64,000 nt of DNA, from positions 1,798,001 through 1,862,000 of the forward strand of contig JBAJFE010000038.1 in assembly GCA_037903355.1 (NCBI GenBank), read 5' to 3'. Both the position numbers and the translations under genes were made by a program. Within the stretch, counting starts at the first letter, position 1. Each line of letters opens with the position of its first letter. This stretch comes from Trichuris trichiura (lineage: Eukaryota > Nematoda > Enoplea > Trichinellida > Trichuridae). Positions 21,530-42,700 of this stretch are shown here, piece after piece. The notes beneath the pieces are model-generated. The model had not been told where the DNA came from. It ran no database searches and was given only the letters and a program-made list of their open reading frames with translations.

Positions 21530-23236
21530 CGAGGGTTGTTGGAAAAGTTCCCGGAAAAATTAAATAAAAACTTTATTCGCAACGATATCAAACTTATTTC
21601 TCAACGTATCTTCTGTCAACGTCTAGGCACTTCCGCAGACGGTCTCCACTTCTGCAGATCTTTGTAGAATCCTGGGGGCTGCGTATTGCACCACATCGAG
21701 ACGGCACGTTTCGCGTCGTCCATTGGATCGAACAGCGTGCCTTTTTAATGTTCTTTTAACTTTGGGAAAAGGAAAAAGTCTGACGGGGCAAACTCTGCAC
21801 TGTAGGGCGGGTGTAGAATGACTTCCCACCGAAACTCACGAAGGAGTCTTCACAGTCTCTGAAGAATAAGACGGCGCGTTGTCGTGATGGAAATGGACGC
21901 CGAGGTGCAACTTTCCAGGCTGTTTTCTTGCCAGCGCGGCGGTCTTTAATTTTGTAATACTACCTTGTGATAACTTGCCTTGACTGTTCGCTCTCCTTCA
22001 AGGAAGTTAGTCTGTGGCTTGGCGAGCCATGAAGACTCGCGTATAACAACGGTTTATTGAGGAGTAAAAGCAATAAATCAAACGCGCAACTGATGGCGAT
22101 ATCCTGAACTGCCTAGGCTCAGACTCGATGCGTATATGTAGCCTTCCACGACCTCTGCCCTGCGCTTTCCCACGGACTGCAGGCTCTCCAGCCATCGCCT
22201 AATTCTCTTAGTGGGAGCAAGCGGCGGGACCGACTCTAATCCTTACCCTGGCTGCCTTCGTGCTAGGCCGTCGATGTCAGATTCTCACGCTGATCCAGAG
22301 GTCGTGCTTTCTGGTCGCTGTGGTATCCGAGACCCCATGTTACTCTTTGGGCCGCGTTCCCACGGACGGATTTTGCCCCGAGCTCACTGGGACGCTGGGG
22401 CTGCCATCTCTGGCACACAGTCAAAATTAGTCCGTCCGAGTCTTGGAATATGGTCGCCATAATTTTTATAGCCGATCGTTCCGCTTTGAACATGACTGGG
22501 CCAGCTGACTACCTCAGTAACGACTGCTTGGATTGGATCTTACTCTCGGGGTCATATTAGTAGATTTACGTTTCATCTCCCATGACGATATGGTCAAAGA
22601 ACATGGTCTCATTTGCTTCAGTCTTCGTTAAAAGCTCCGGAGAAAGGTTAACACGTCCAACCAACTGTTTTCTTGGGCAACACTTTCAGGACTCACTGAG
22701 CTGAAAGCTTTTTCAGACCAAGGGTTTCATGCAATTTTTCAAACGCTGAATGGAGACAGATCCAAACCATTCTAGCAATCTTCCTCATGGTAATTCTGCG
22801 TTCTCCTTCCACTAGGTTTCGGACAAGCGCCATGGTTCTTTCGCTCGTTGCGGTTGCTGGTCTTTCCGCTTTTTTGTCGTCTTTGATGACCACTCTGCCT
22901 TCCTTGAAATGCCTTATCCAATCATAGACAGCCGATTTAGATGGAGCACTACTTCAGTAAACCTGGTGCAAAGGCTGAATAATCCTCCTCACCTGCCAAT
23001 CAAGCTTGGATAGTAATTTAATGTTATCTCTGACCACAGAACGAAGATTTTTCATATCAAGAGAGAAATGGTTACTTTAGGAGCAGCTTGTACCACACTG
23101 GCGCAGCGTCAGATAAGGCTACCTCTTCGTACAAGTTTGAGGATAACGAAGATAAGATTGAACATGTTTTGCCCCGTCCGTTGGCGTCCTGTTAGACACT
23201 GCTCCGTCTTTCCGGGAACTTTCTGAACATCCCTCG
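21530..23236 (-). mobile_element. Mariner element, copy 2, with decayed transposase
   Basis: The TA-flanked ends are CGAGGGTTGTTGGAAAAG on the left and GAACATCCCTCG on the right. On the minus strand, fragments of the same transposase as copy 1 are readable (for example MVIKDDKKAERPATATSERT and MFKAERSAIKIMATIFQDS), with stops and frameshifts. The length of 1707 bp is about 1.28 kb plus a solo LTR at 22013-22419. Its target site within the composite element differs from that of copy 1, so it is an independent insertion. Confidence 0.8.
22013..22419 (-). mobile_element. Solo LTR inside mariner copy 2
   Basis: This is a GC-rich block absent from mariner copy 1. On the minus strand it begins TGTGTGCCAGAG, carries AATAAACCG near its end and finishes GCCAAGCCACA, i.e. 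TG...CA ends with a poly(A) signal. The flanks show a possible short duplication (AGTC/GTC), not fully resolved. There is no internal retrotransposon sequence. Confidence 0.65.
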
Positions 23237-24219
23237 TATGGCATAAATATGTCCTGTAAGCAAATGCATACCACAGGTAGTGCACGTATGGCTGTAGACC
23301 AACCCTGTATATCATAAAAAGTCGTATTTATAAACAATGTATACTGTGTTTATACCATATATACGCCAAGTATTCCCGGGATGCAAATATCTACAACACG
23401 GATACTGGATCCATGCCTAAAGACTACTTATGCCTTAGATATCTTATTTATAGACAGTGTGTACCGCGTACATGTCATATATAACGTAAATAATTCTCAT
23501 ACGCAGGTACATGCAGCATACATATTACATGTGCACCACAGAAGCCGTGGCTATAGCTGGTAGTGTGGTTATAGACAAAGTATGTTTCGTGAGTGCCGCA
23601 AATTCCACGGATACCTTGAATGTATGCTTAATACAATCTCCATATTACGCATTTAGGCGTAGCTTGTAGACGCTTTGGAGAACAGAAAGTAGTTTACGTG
23701 TAAGTACCATGTACTGCGTACATATATTCCGACTTTGTAGTTAGTGCACAAATGTTCTATGTACTAAGTATATCAGATTTACACCAAGCAATATGTATAC
23801 TTGAATGCAGGTATAGCAATCAGATCAATTGTTTCTAGGCCAAATTGACTTGAAGTCAAGTTGGTTAGGTGAAGTTGAAGCGTATCCTGCCGAACTGTGA
23901 AAAGAATCCTTCAAGTTTTGCTTTTTCTTGCGCTTAACTGACTCATGCAACTGAACTTCAATTTAACGTTGAAGTAAACAGCGTAAATCTATCTAATTGT
24001 ATACTTTTTTGAACAATACTTTTAAAACTTGAGCTTTCATTTATAGAGGTAAACTTATTCCACTTTCAAGCTTTATATTACGCACGATGATACAACGTCT
24101 GCTTCTCCCTCGCTTTCATGAATAAAAGCATGAAAAAGGAATTTCGTATCTTTCTCAATCTTTTATATTTAACTGAGAGCATTCATTAAACGAAAGGGAG
24201 GGTGGGAATCTTGTCTACT

Positions 24220-24440
24220 AGGCGCTCCACCATCATACTGTAAGTTTGCCGACCATCCTGTCCTGCCTATACCTAAGCCTAAGCCCTAAACATAAGACCT
24301 TTATCGTAACTTAGATTTGGGTAAGAGTAGAAAAGAGTGACTGGCATGCTTTCTAGTGAAGGCAGAAAAAGTTAAGAGCGTGCTTACCGGAAAGCGGCTT
24401 AAATGACCTGAATTTCTCAGATGGGAGGGGGGAGAGGCTA
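24220..24440 (+). repeat. Dispersed repeat family D
   Basis: It shares GCTCCACCATCATACTGTAA, CCATCCTGTCCTGCC and TAAACATAA with copies at about 640-720, 44935-45050, 52440-52670 (inverted) and 62810-63000. It is about 220 bp and non-coding. The repeat class is unknown, possibly a MITE or SINE. Confidence 0.6.
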
Positions 24441-24753
24441 AGAGACAAGAACCAGGATGGTATCTATTTTAAAAGTGCTTCGAAATTCATCTGATAACGC
24501 TATTTCTTTGGTGGTAAGTTAGCATTCGTCATTTCAATTTATCCAAACTGTAAAGCCCTTACTCGCAATTTAATAAGTAAAACTTTATGGCTGCTGTTAC
24601 TGCGTTAAACTGCTAGTTAGGGTGGTGCCTTTGAAGTTTCTAACGTGAAACGCATGCATTTGATTATTAACAGTTTACAGGTACACGGCTCCTGCTGTAG
24701 CGGTTCGACAGTGTCCCTCAGAGTTAATTCAAAATAGGTGATCTTTCAGTACC

Positions 24754-27516
24754 ATGTTTAGTTGGCTAAGAAATGCCATAAGCTGGTCCTGGACGTACCT
24801 ATGGATAATTTGGTTCAGCCTAGTCCTTGCACTGCTGTACATTTTGAGGGTTCCCACGATGCTTCAGGAACTAATCCTCCAAGGTGGGAAAAGATAACAC
24901 GCGAGGTGAAGTTTGATGAAACCTTGCATCCATTGACAGATATAAAATCTCACGCTTACATTATCGCTGGTGCCGTAGCAAGTGTGATATCCAGCGTACT
25001 GCTGGTAAGTGGTTGCTTCTCCTTTTAGTTGAAGGTTAATTTCCATAAAGCTGTGTGTGAACGTGGCATCCTGCATTAAGTTCAGTGAAGGATTCCTCAT
25101 TTCCAGCTAACTGCAGGTCCTCCTCTTAAGCAGCACTCCCCACGTTATGTTTATTTCTTCTTTTACGCTATTTCGTTTTAGAAGTATTGCAGCTATCATT
25201 TTAACTCGCTGACACCGCAGCCGTTGCGAACGTGGTTGTCCACCAGTTCCCATGGAAGCAGCTCAACAGAGACAACCTGTTCAGATGACGAAGAAAGCAA
25301 CAGCAGCTCGTCTTTCTCTGAATCTTATATTCCGGGTAATCTTACTAAGCCAAAGCATCTGCCCGTCTCATTAAAAATAGTTATCCATCAGAGTGTAAAG
25401 TTTGGCGGAACCCCATGAGCCTCTTTCGAGGCGCTGAATATCAACGGTTCACAAACATGACCGGCCGAGACGCTCTCACCTATTACGACATGAACCTTTC
25501 CGCTCAAGATCACCAAAATTATTTCACAAGCGAGCTCGACGTGGACAAAGTCGAATATGAAAGTGAGTGCATTTTCGTATAGCAACATACGGTCTTAATG
25601 AAAATATTCTTCAGTAATGCAAACTGCATGGCGCGAAAGAGACCCTGCCATTAGGCTCGAATCAGCGCGAAAGGCCCTGGAATTAAATCCAAAGTATAGC
25701 CCATCTTCGATACACATTCGATACCATTTCTTTTGTTCATTTTAGTTGCGTTACTGCCATGATTCTGCTGGCGGAAGAAGACTGCGAAACTATTGTAGAG
25801 GTTCGCAATCTGATTTGTTCATGTGCATGCGTTTTTTTAGTCACACAACTTTGCAACTATACTCTTGCGTATGTTGGATACATCTGTTAAGTTGAACCTT
25901 CGAAATATTCTGTGAACAATCCATCCAGCGTCGCCTGTTGATTTACACCTGATTTAAAGCACAGTAATAAGTATCCAAATGGCTACTATTTGCGTCAGTT
26001 ATTTTACTTCAGAATTCACTAGATAAATTTGAAACGTGCCCTAAGAGAGCTTTCTCCCAATGCTGTAATAGTAATTTGCACTGCTATTCATCAGTCCGGT
26101 GTTGCTGTTCAGCACACAATGTGAACAAACGTTTTTTCACGCAGGTAGAACAGATGCTCAGACAAGCTTTACGCGCGTTCGAAGAAAACGCAAGAAAAAA
26201 TCGTCGGCCGTCATATAGTTCCTGTTACTTGTCGAATGACGACCAAATGAGTAGTCAGTTTTAAAACACTTTGTTACATAAGCCCAGCTTTCTATTTTCA
26301 GAAAGAGACACTAATGTACTCATTTACATAAGACGAAGACTTGCAATGTGCGCCCGTCGTTTAGGAAAACTAACGGAAGCAGTTAAGCTTATGCGTGATG
26401 TAAGTGTAGTTATTTTCCGTACTGTTGTCATTCAAACTTTAATTAAAGCTTATAAAAGAATTTCCAACCTCCTATATGACGAACATTCACGAAAATCTCA
26501 TTGAAGTTTTACTAGAGATGCAAGCTTACAACGATGCGCAGACAGTGCTCGCTCGGCTTGATGGTAAACCTACCTGCATTGCCCTGAAAAGCGTTATTTC
26601 CTACTCCGTTTCAGAATTCAGTCTTCCGAAGTCAGCCACCATTGTTTACACATCAGCTCTGCTGAAAGTACGCTATGTGGCTGAAAGGTAAATTTCAGCT
26701 GCAACTTTACGTAAGCTTGCAGCTAGCCTACTGCTACGCGTCAGGTTTTCGCCAGACGTTGCGGCAAAACGTGGGCTCACGCCAGCCGAGCTGTCCGCGG
26801 TTGAAGCAATTCACAAAGCGGTCGAGTTCAATCCCCATGTGCCAAAGGTAAAATGAATATTTTCAAAACTACTGCCTTCTCCCATCCTTTTAACAGTATC
26901 TGTTGGAAATGAAATCTTTCATCCTTCCACCGGAGCACGTGTTAAAACGTGGCGATAGCGAAGCCATATCTTACGCATTTTGGCACTTGGAGCACTGGAG
27001 AAGGGTAGAAGGTGCCCTTGACTTGCTACGGTGCACTTGGGAAGGAAGTACGCTGAGTACCGATGCTTTCGCAGTTGACCAAGCCATTTTTCAGCATTTC
27101 GGATGCTTCCTTTCCCAACAGAAAAAGGTCATATGTTTTATCCATATCCAACTTGTACAGAAGCAGTCGACAGGGAGTTACTGCCAGGTAAGGCGGGAAA
27201 TCTTTAAAACTTGAAGTCTTTATTCCTACCCTTCATAGCGTGGCACGAGCTAAGCACGTATCCAAAGAAGGAGCTACCTTTCGCGATCCTGTTCGCTGCC
27301 GGCTTATGTTCTGGTCTTTTAATATTGTTGATCGTACTGCATCAGTATCCCAAAGCTCTTTCGAATTTTGCTAACGCGGTAAGCTGTAGTTGCTAGCGAA
27401 CCGTTTCTATGCATCGTTTGCAGGTCCTTCAGTGGGTTTCAGTGCCACTACATCACATCTCCGATACGGTTAACATAGTTTTACAGGCAGCAGGCTTCCC
27501 TTCAAGACACAGTTGA
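24754..27516 (+). CDS. ST7: ST7 (suppressor of tumorigenicity 7) family protein
   Basis: The ATG is at 24754 ([20 protein letters not shown]) and the stop TGA at 27514-27516. At least 13 short exons can be joined in phase by GT-AG introns of about 45-60 nt, with longer introns near 25025-25180 and 25800-26143. Family landmarks appear in order: WSWTYLW with the first membrane segment, a second hydrophobic segment ([16 protein letters not shown]), a Ser-rich acidic stretch, [105 protein letters not shown] and [18 protein letters not shown]. The C-terminal membrane segment is [14 protein letters not shown]7 is a conserved multi-pass membrane protein with a TPR-like middle. Its biochemical function is poorly defined and it was named from a human tumour-suppressor locus. 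The reading frame appears intact. Confidence 0.92.
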
Positions 27517-29929
27517 CTTACGCAACAGCGACGCCAAACAGAAAATAAAAACAAACTTAGCTGCTTCAAATCAATGCAAACAATTTATTACACTACCTCG
27601 TAAGGAGTAAGCGGTCAAAGTGGTCTCCGGGCTTAGCACTGCTGAAAAAGGCACAGCTGCTGCACTGACGTTAGGAAAAATTACCTCTTTCAGGCTAGAA
27701 GAATTGTTTCAAAGTGATCCACCAAAAAACAGAGTGCACAAAAGGCATCAAACTGCACGTTCACCGCAACGCTACACATGAAAACAAGGTTCTCACAATT
27801 AGTCTTCGATTAAATTTGCAAGCAGGTTACTGCAAAGACCCAACTATCCGCGGCGAGATTCATCAGCGCATCACTTCAAGTGTCCAGTAGGAAAACTGCT
27901 GCCGAATCTGCAGCGCAAAAACAGTCTTCCAACGTTCTGAGAACTTATCTGAAACACCGACAGAAGCAATTTGGTTCCCAATTCGGTAACACTTCGCCTG
28001 GAACTGTGGGATGAACAAACGGGTCCATCTTCCCTCAATGTTCCATCACTGTCTCGACGAGACGCTCAGCCTTTTAGCCTTGCAAAGTATTCATCTCAGT
28101 CAGCAATTTCTTCGCCGAACATGCGCTTAGAGCAAACGACTTTCGTTTCTTCTTTGATCGCAAGCAAGCTATCTCGTTGCACAAGCGTCGGGTAAGACAA
28201 ACGGTCAGAGTTAAGACACGCAAATCGACTGACTTGCCTGAACGAAGCTTACGACATTTGCTCATACAAATCCGCAGACAATTATTCGCCTCCCTTATGT
28301 CCATGTTTTGGTAAACAAACAGCAAAAAACGATTGCAACAGTATACTGATGTGCAAGTACTTTAAGTTCGAGGCTTTTGAGCTAGTAACAATTGTAAAGT
28401 TTTCAGTGTTCCAACTTTTGTTCGCTCATATATGCCTTTGTTATTTGCACGGTGCGTAAGCAGAATGTTGAATGTACGGCAGCGTACAGCATTCAGAGAA
28501 AAAAACGTCACTAAAATCAAATGCTTTTGTTTTCTTTCCGCGCGCTTAGATAGTAAAGTTAAATTTCACCTTGTTACCTGCACAGCAGAACATCGTTGCA
28601 AAGATGCACGGTTTCACAAATTTTTAGGAGGAACCTGTTCGAATGCAGTACATTTCGCCGCTTACGGTTCGACGCCTTTTTGTTCAGTGCGTTCAGTTTG
28701 GCTCGTATGGTTCGGCAAGTGGCTCGTACTAATGAAATCTACTGTCTCACTTATGACTGTCGTCAGTGAACAAACTCTTTTTGGTTCGAGGCAGCAAGCA
28801 TTATTTTTCGTTTCGTAGGTTTCCTTTCGGGAGATTCTAGTTGTCTTGTTGGGCTGTCATGGGATTTTCTTGCCTGTTTTGTCTTATGTCATGCTGGCAC
28901 GTTTTCTCAGCGCTTCCTTTCTGTTCGTTGCGTTTCCAGTAGGTACATTTCCATTGGTCTACAACCATAAATTTCATCCAGTGACTGACGATGGTGGACA
29001 ATCTCCTTTGTGTTCTTCCCAGGAAGCATCGCGTTTCTCCTGCCATATTCTCAAGCCTTCCTTTCAATGGCGGTTTCGTTTTCATCCCACCACGTTTCCT
29101 CATTGCCTGCATTCGAAGTGATTTGTTTCCATGAGCACCTTTTTTGGTATGTGGCCGCACTTTCCATTATGCGCGTGTGAGCATTTTCAATGGCTTGCGA
29201 TCATTCGCTTTGTTGGGTCCAGGATTCTCTTGGCCAGGTGTTGCAAAGATACTTCCGCAGGACAGGTACATCTGAACGTGTGTACGGGTTTTCATTCTCC
29301 CATTTAAAAGAAATGCATTTGGGCAGGACTAAAGAGGTATGATTCCATGAGCTCCCGTCTTCGTCCAGATTCGTTACAGATGTGTTTTCTTCCCACAGGG
29401 TAAGTTTCCATGGGTGTATTTATGTACGCATCCGCGGAGTACATTTCCATATGTTATTATCCCCTGAATATCTTAAGTGCAAAACTTTCTGTGCCTGTCA
29501 GTGTGCCTGCGCTAGCTGCTGGACGAAGTCCGTGTTGATGACAACAATATTAGGTCGTTACCTCCCCACGGCCTAAATTTATGACAATCCATAGGGCGAT
29601 TTGAATGACTCCTCTTTCCCTTCAGATAGTCGTGTGCAGTTTGAAGAGCGCCATCCAGCCTTAGCTCACTGTTCCAATGATTCAATGTCCCTTTAGGCTG
29701 TTGTTTTGTCCGGGGCATTGTCCCTCTCGGTCACTTTCGTGTAGAGACCATTGGTAGTAGTAGCTCGCTTTTGGCAGACTACCACAGACAACGAGAACGT
29801 GTTCTAAAAGCTTCATGACCAGTTCAGTTTATCGCTAATAGCAAAATTGACCCATTTGCTCATTTTCATTCGTTATTTGTACGAGATAACTGATAGAAAG
29901 GACAAGAGCGGTCGGAGCAATTCTTCGCA
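27517..29929. other. Region between ST7 and a Tigger fragment without a supportable gene
   Basis: There are several minus-strand open stretches with some coding flavour. One at about 28325-28075 starts at ATGGACATAAGGG, and another at 29160-28837 is rich in Arg/Lys. They do not connect by obvious splice sites and match no family I know. A diverged or decayed gene is possible. Confidence 0.25.
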
Positions 29930-30115
29930 CCCAAAAACGGAAACCGTAAAGTACTGCCTCTCTATGAGAAAATAAAGATCTTGGATCTTTTGAATAGCGG
30001 CATGTCATGTACTGAAGTGGGCCGTAGAGTCGGAAAGATCTTCTACCTGACCAACATTAAAGTAAAAGATATCTTAGCTAATGTGATGTATTGCACAGAC
30101 AATAATTGTTGTTAA
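29930..30115 (+). pseudogene. Fragment of a Tigger/CENP-B-like transposase HTH
   Basis: One frame reads KNGNRKVLPLYEKIKILDLL, then NSGMSCTEVGRRVGK, the N-terminal CENP-B/pogo-type helix-turn-helix. The rest of the transposase is missing, so this is a fossil fragment. It is not the same sequence as the pogo/Tigger copy at 45.46-47.26 kb. Confidence 0.6.
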
Positions 30116-30189
30116 AGATGAACTGGAATCAATGGTGTCAGCTGAGGTTCAGCGCTTTTACCTTTCGCTTACAGCATTGAAACGTAGTT

Positions 30190-30330
30190 TCTTTGTACGG
30201 GACTTCGGTAGTTCATGTGAAGTATGCAGTTTGTGTTGTTACGGAGTTATCCATAGCTTTGCACAAACTTTGTTTTTACTGAAATAACGGGGCAATACCG
30301 TAACAACAAAAGCCTGTATACCTCGCTGAG
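30190..30330 (+). repeat. Possible decayed member of the foldback family
   Basis: It has the tail-like TTCTTTGTACGGGACTTCGG and inverted GTTGTTACGG / CCGTAACAAC arms, but no hammerhead core or clear duplication. Confidence 0.35.
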
Positions 30331-30592
30331 ATCATTGTATGTCATCACTTTCTTTAGTATGTTCTTCGTCAGACTGTCTACTTAGCACTAATTGATACCA
30401 GTAACTATAAAAAATTTCATGCCTGTTTGTAGTGTACACGAGAAAACGTGCAGAGTGTTTCCAAACGATTCTATATTTTGCGCCGGGCATCTGACTATAC
30501 GCGGAAAGCCTGGAACCAGCAACCGCGGATAACGAGAACCTACTGTATATACATAGGTACTATAAGTAGCCTAAATCGCTTTTATATTCTCT

Positions 30593-30860
30593 ATAGCCGT
30601 TGTGGAAGGTCGGTTGGGTGCTCGCTGCAAGGTCTGACTGACTAGGTGGGACCAAAGCCCGACGGCTCAAAATAGAGCTGACAGCTGAGGTCTCCGCCAA
30701 GGTCGGTCGGATGGAGCGGCTTGCTAACATGTTGACCGACCTGACCGGCGGCACACTTTGCGCTGATGACGGGTCTCGATTGACCTGAAAGGTTCGCAAC
30801 TTAACGTTTATGAAATAAACGTTATTTTAAAGAACGGTTTATAAACCGCATAAATTTGTA
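30593..30860 (+). repeat. Family B repeat with hammerhead-like core
   Basis: It is homologous to 51048-51310 and partly to 48500-48640 (GGAAGGTCGGTTGGGTGCTC, GGCTTGCTAACATG, AAATAAACGTT). The core lies near the 3' end, followed by a TTTATGAAATAAA hairpin. There is no coding capacity. Confidence 0.6.
30756..30802 (+). ncRNA. Hammerhead-ribozyme-like core in family B
   Basis: CTGATGA is at 30763-30769, stem II GGTC/GACC follows with loop TCGATT, and GAAA is at 30787-30790. GGTTCGCAAC follows as a short stem III hairpin. Confidence 0.5.
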
Positions 30861-31161
30861 CAGAAACGTTTACGAAACGCGCCCTTTATAAAGAAAGAAA
30901 AAGAAAAAAGAAAAGTTTCCATTTTCATTAGTATATTACACTGTTTAAGGTAATCCCTGAACGTACTTTTTTCACGCTAGTCAACGTATTTCTGCAGTTC
31001 TTTAAGTTGCACGTACGCTGCAGATCATTAGCAGATCAGACTATTATAAAGACAAAAGACATAAAGCATCCCGTTCAAGAAGTCCGTTGCTAGTTGTCTA
31101 TTTTGTGAATTTATTTAAATCACCGGGCGTGTACTAATTATACTAACGGAAACATTACGAC

Positions 31162-39737
<8,576 letters not shown>

Positions 39738-42700
39738 TGCTGCTGATTCACCGAGTTGGTGTCACCTGGATGGTCAACTTGGACGGCTGCAAAATCAGGT
39801 TATCCTTGAACAATAGTTCGTAAGAGAAATGTAAAACTGCGTAGCCAACTGTCAACGCTAAGCTTTTTCCTAATTGCAGTCAAGTTGTCCGTTTTACTTG
39901 ACATGGACAGCAAGTGAATAAATGTAAAAGCTTGCCGGCCGTCATTGGTAGGTTATTTTGCCTCAGCTGTTCATCCTTATTAATTTCAAGGCGCCTGCAA
40001 CGATCTACAAACAATTTCGCGCTTCATATATCTTCCAGCAATCGTTCTTAATGACTAGCAAGCACGGCAAGCTATCCGACCGTGTTTGTCTAACTTGCTT
40101 GCCTGAAGTATTTTAATGCTTTCAATTCTCCAGACAAGGCGTGTTGACACGTCGAAGACCAAACAGCCTTATTAAGACTGCCAATACGCTGCAGCCATAT
40201 TAGGTAAACTAAAGCTCGCCACGTTAGCTACAGGTTGAACGATTCTTCTGGCTACTTACGATGGGATAACCTTGGAAATAAAGGCACCTCCTACAGATGT
40301 GCACGTGTTTCACTACACTCGTCAGCGTCAATCTGTGTAGTTTCGGGATCAATTCAAGGGGAACGTGATCACTGATTCGTGAAAGAAATCATCGTGCGGG
40401 TGCTGAAAACATTGTTTGTGGAAAATGTAGGAAAACTTCTCAACTTCAGTCATCCCTCCAAGGACCAAACCTCAATTCGTACAGTACACCTTCATTCGCC
40501 CTGACCGTTCCCTGAGATGCCATCCGAGCTATCGAGTGCTCTTTACCACTGCAGATGTTGCCTTATTCTGCTGAAGAAGACGCAGGCGTTATTCGCCGAC
40601 GGAATCGGCAGACTGCCAAATCAAAGAGAATCCATCAAGAAAGCTGTTGCCAAACAATTGCAGCACCTATCAGACGCTGCAAGGTGGGCAATCGGCAAAT
40701 AATTTGCAACAAGAGCGCATGCAGGTTATGAAAGAGCACTGAATAGCTGCTAGCTTTTACTGGCCGTCCGTTGACGCTAGGCACCACTCCGTATGTAAGT
40801 CGCTCTCGCTGACTAGTCCTAAAAGTTTGAAAGTTGATTGATCACGTCATTAGGGGTGGAAACTAGGTTATTACGCGTTTTAAAGTCGTTGAGGTCAAAA
40901 AGCAGAAAACGGTCGTCGAGGGAAAGCGCTTCTGCGAAGAGACTCTTCATTAGGGGCGGAGCAAGACCCGCTAAGCCTCAGGAACGGAGGGAGAACAATC
41001 CGCGCAGCAGCGAGCAGAACGTTTATTCGTCTTTTAGTGAATCTTGTAGCGAGTACTGTGACACTTTTAATGCTCCTTGTGAAAGTGGTGCCACTTCAAT
41101 AGGCTGCTCGGATCACTCCTACCAGTTAGCATATCATTGTCTTCAGATATAGTTTAAAATGGGCCTTTAATCAGGGCCATTATCCACCAAACCCTAAACA
41201 TGAAAGATGCTTCGTAGGATGACCTGCGTGCATTGTATAAAGTGGAAGTATTAGCAAAAATAGATCGATGACTGCGAAATAAACTGTCTGATTCAATCAG
41301 ACAGGAAGAATGCCAATGGGTGAATACTGTCTGTGCTCATTAGAAATTACGATGAGAAGACAGCATTTGTCTGTCGTTCTACTCGGTTGCCGTCCGCCAG
41401 TGGGACCTCTCACGCCCTGGACGAATAGTCAAAGTATTCATTAATAAGTTTCGCTGAAAAAGCAGTTGATTGTGCTTACCACGATTGACGCAGTAGTTCT
41501 CCATGACCACATTGTTTCGTTGGCTGTTTTTGTATGAAAGCTGCCTTACTAAGTTGCGCAGGGGAGAGAGATTTGCTACAACGTTTCGGTAGGACGCTGA
41601 AACCAGTACCAACTTTACGCGCCTGTTGAAACACAGATATGGAACGTCGAACGCAGTCATCGCCTTTCGAATGACTTCTGTTGTCCGGTTGACAAAACAC
41701 GTAGACAAACACGACGTCGACGTTGCGGCTGCAAACTGGTACCCATTGGTTGGTTGCCTGTTCTGAAGTGAACAGCAGTTTCGAACTGCACATCCCGCTT
41801 GGCGATAGCACTGGCTCTAACAGGCTGCACTTGCTGAAACAGCATGCCGGCGCTTCAGTGCGCCTTTTCTCTCGCGGGATTTTTGAGAAAGGACAGCTAA
41901 TCAATCAAACTGTCAACCCTTAGAGTTTAAATTTGGTCAAGCCTGCTAGTGTTCAAGACAGTGAAAATGCGTAGTGCTGGTTAATCTTTTTAACGTGATG
42001 TGCTTTGCTATCATTTTAGGCTTAAAATGTCAAGGATGAGAGTCACGACGACATACGTCAGTTCTCGTTTTCAAAATCAAACTGATTGAACTTTTGCCAT
42101 TATTTACCGTACACCTCTCCTGTGTTTCAATGTAAAAGATGCCGTTTTTGTCTTCCTAAACTAGTAAATTATGGACCAATCCTCCTCAAAGTTTTACCTT
42201 AAGAAGTGATGCTTTGTCAGCTATTACGATTCAGTTAATCATGGTGATACGAGAAAAGTTGTAAACCGTCAGTCAGCAGTTCGTAATACATCATGCTGCC
42301 TACGCGAAACGACTTTCGACAACTGAAAAGTCGTTGCTGTGATTCATCGCGTTCCTTTCATTTCTCTGGTAGCCTGCAATGCAAAGCGTCGTCAGGTTTT
42401 GAGGTGACATTCCAAGATTGAAGAACTGTAAAAAGTTTGAGAACCTTCAGAAGCGTCGCTTGGCAAAAAGCTTGTTTTGCCAAATGCGTGCAGCAATCGA
42501 ATGTGTTCTTTGATAAGCCAGAGTAGCCAAACAAGATGGATAAAAAACCAGTCCAAGCGTGCCTTCTGCTTTCTTAAAAATGCTTGTTGAGTAACTCTCG
42601 CTGACGTTTCAGTTGAAGCGGCCATCCGACTGCTAGCTTAAACGCATCTGTGCTAACACTGTTCATTTGACTCCGTAGGTAAACGGCGATGGCAACTGGA

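Larger units (their letters stand above)
20690..23900. mobile_element. Long-terminal-inverted-repeat composite element, copy 2
   Basis: The left end at 20690 (ACTTGACCTAACCAACTTG, TTGGCCTAGAAGCAATTGAT) is inverted at 23800-23900 (ATCAATTGTTTCTAGGCCAA, CAAGTTGGTTAGGTGAAG). The arms are about 600-840 bp of degenerate repeats rich in GTATACATG, TATAAATAGG and GGTCTCTG-like units. A mariner interrupts the middle. The architecture is the same as at 7120-11545. No own protein was found, so it may be a non-autonomous long-TIR DNA transposon. Confidence 0.65.

Noticed and set aside
27855..27885. Another CTGATGA (minus strand) near 27873
   Set aside because: No GAAA at the proper distance and no paired stem II, so it is a chance 7-mer match.
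28837..29160. 107-codon Arg/Lys-rich minus ORF
   Set aside because: All three frames look equally open over parts of this stretch, with no domain or splice continuity, so it is reported only as an unexplained region.
41379..41904. Overlapping 109- and 142-codon minus ORFs
   Set aside because: The two frames overlap, composition is unconvincing, and no homology or splice logic was seen.
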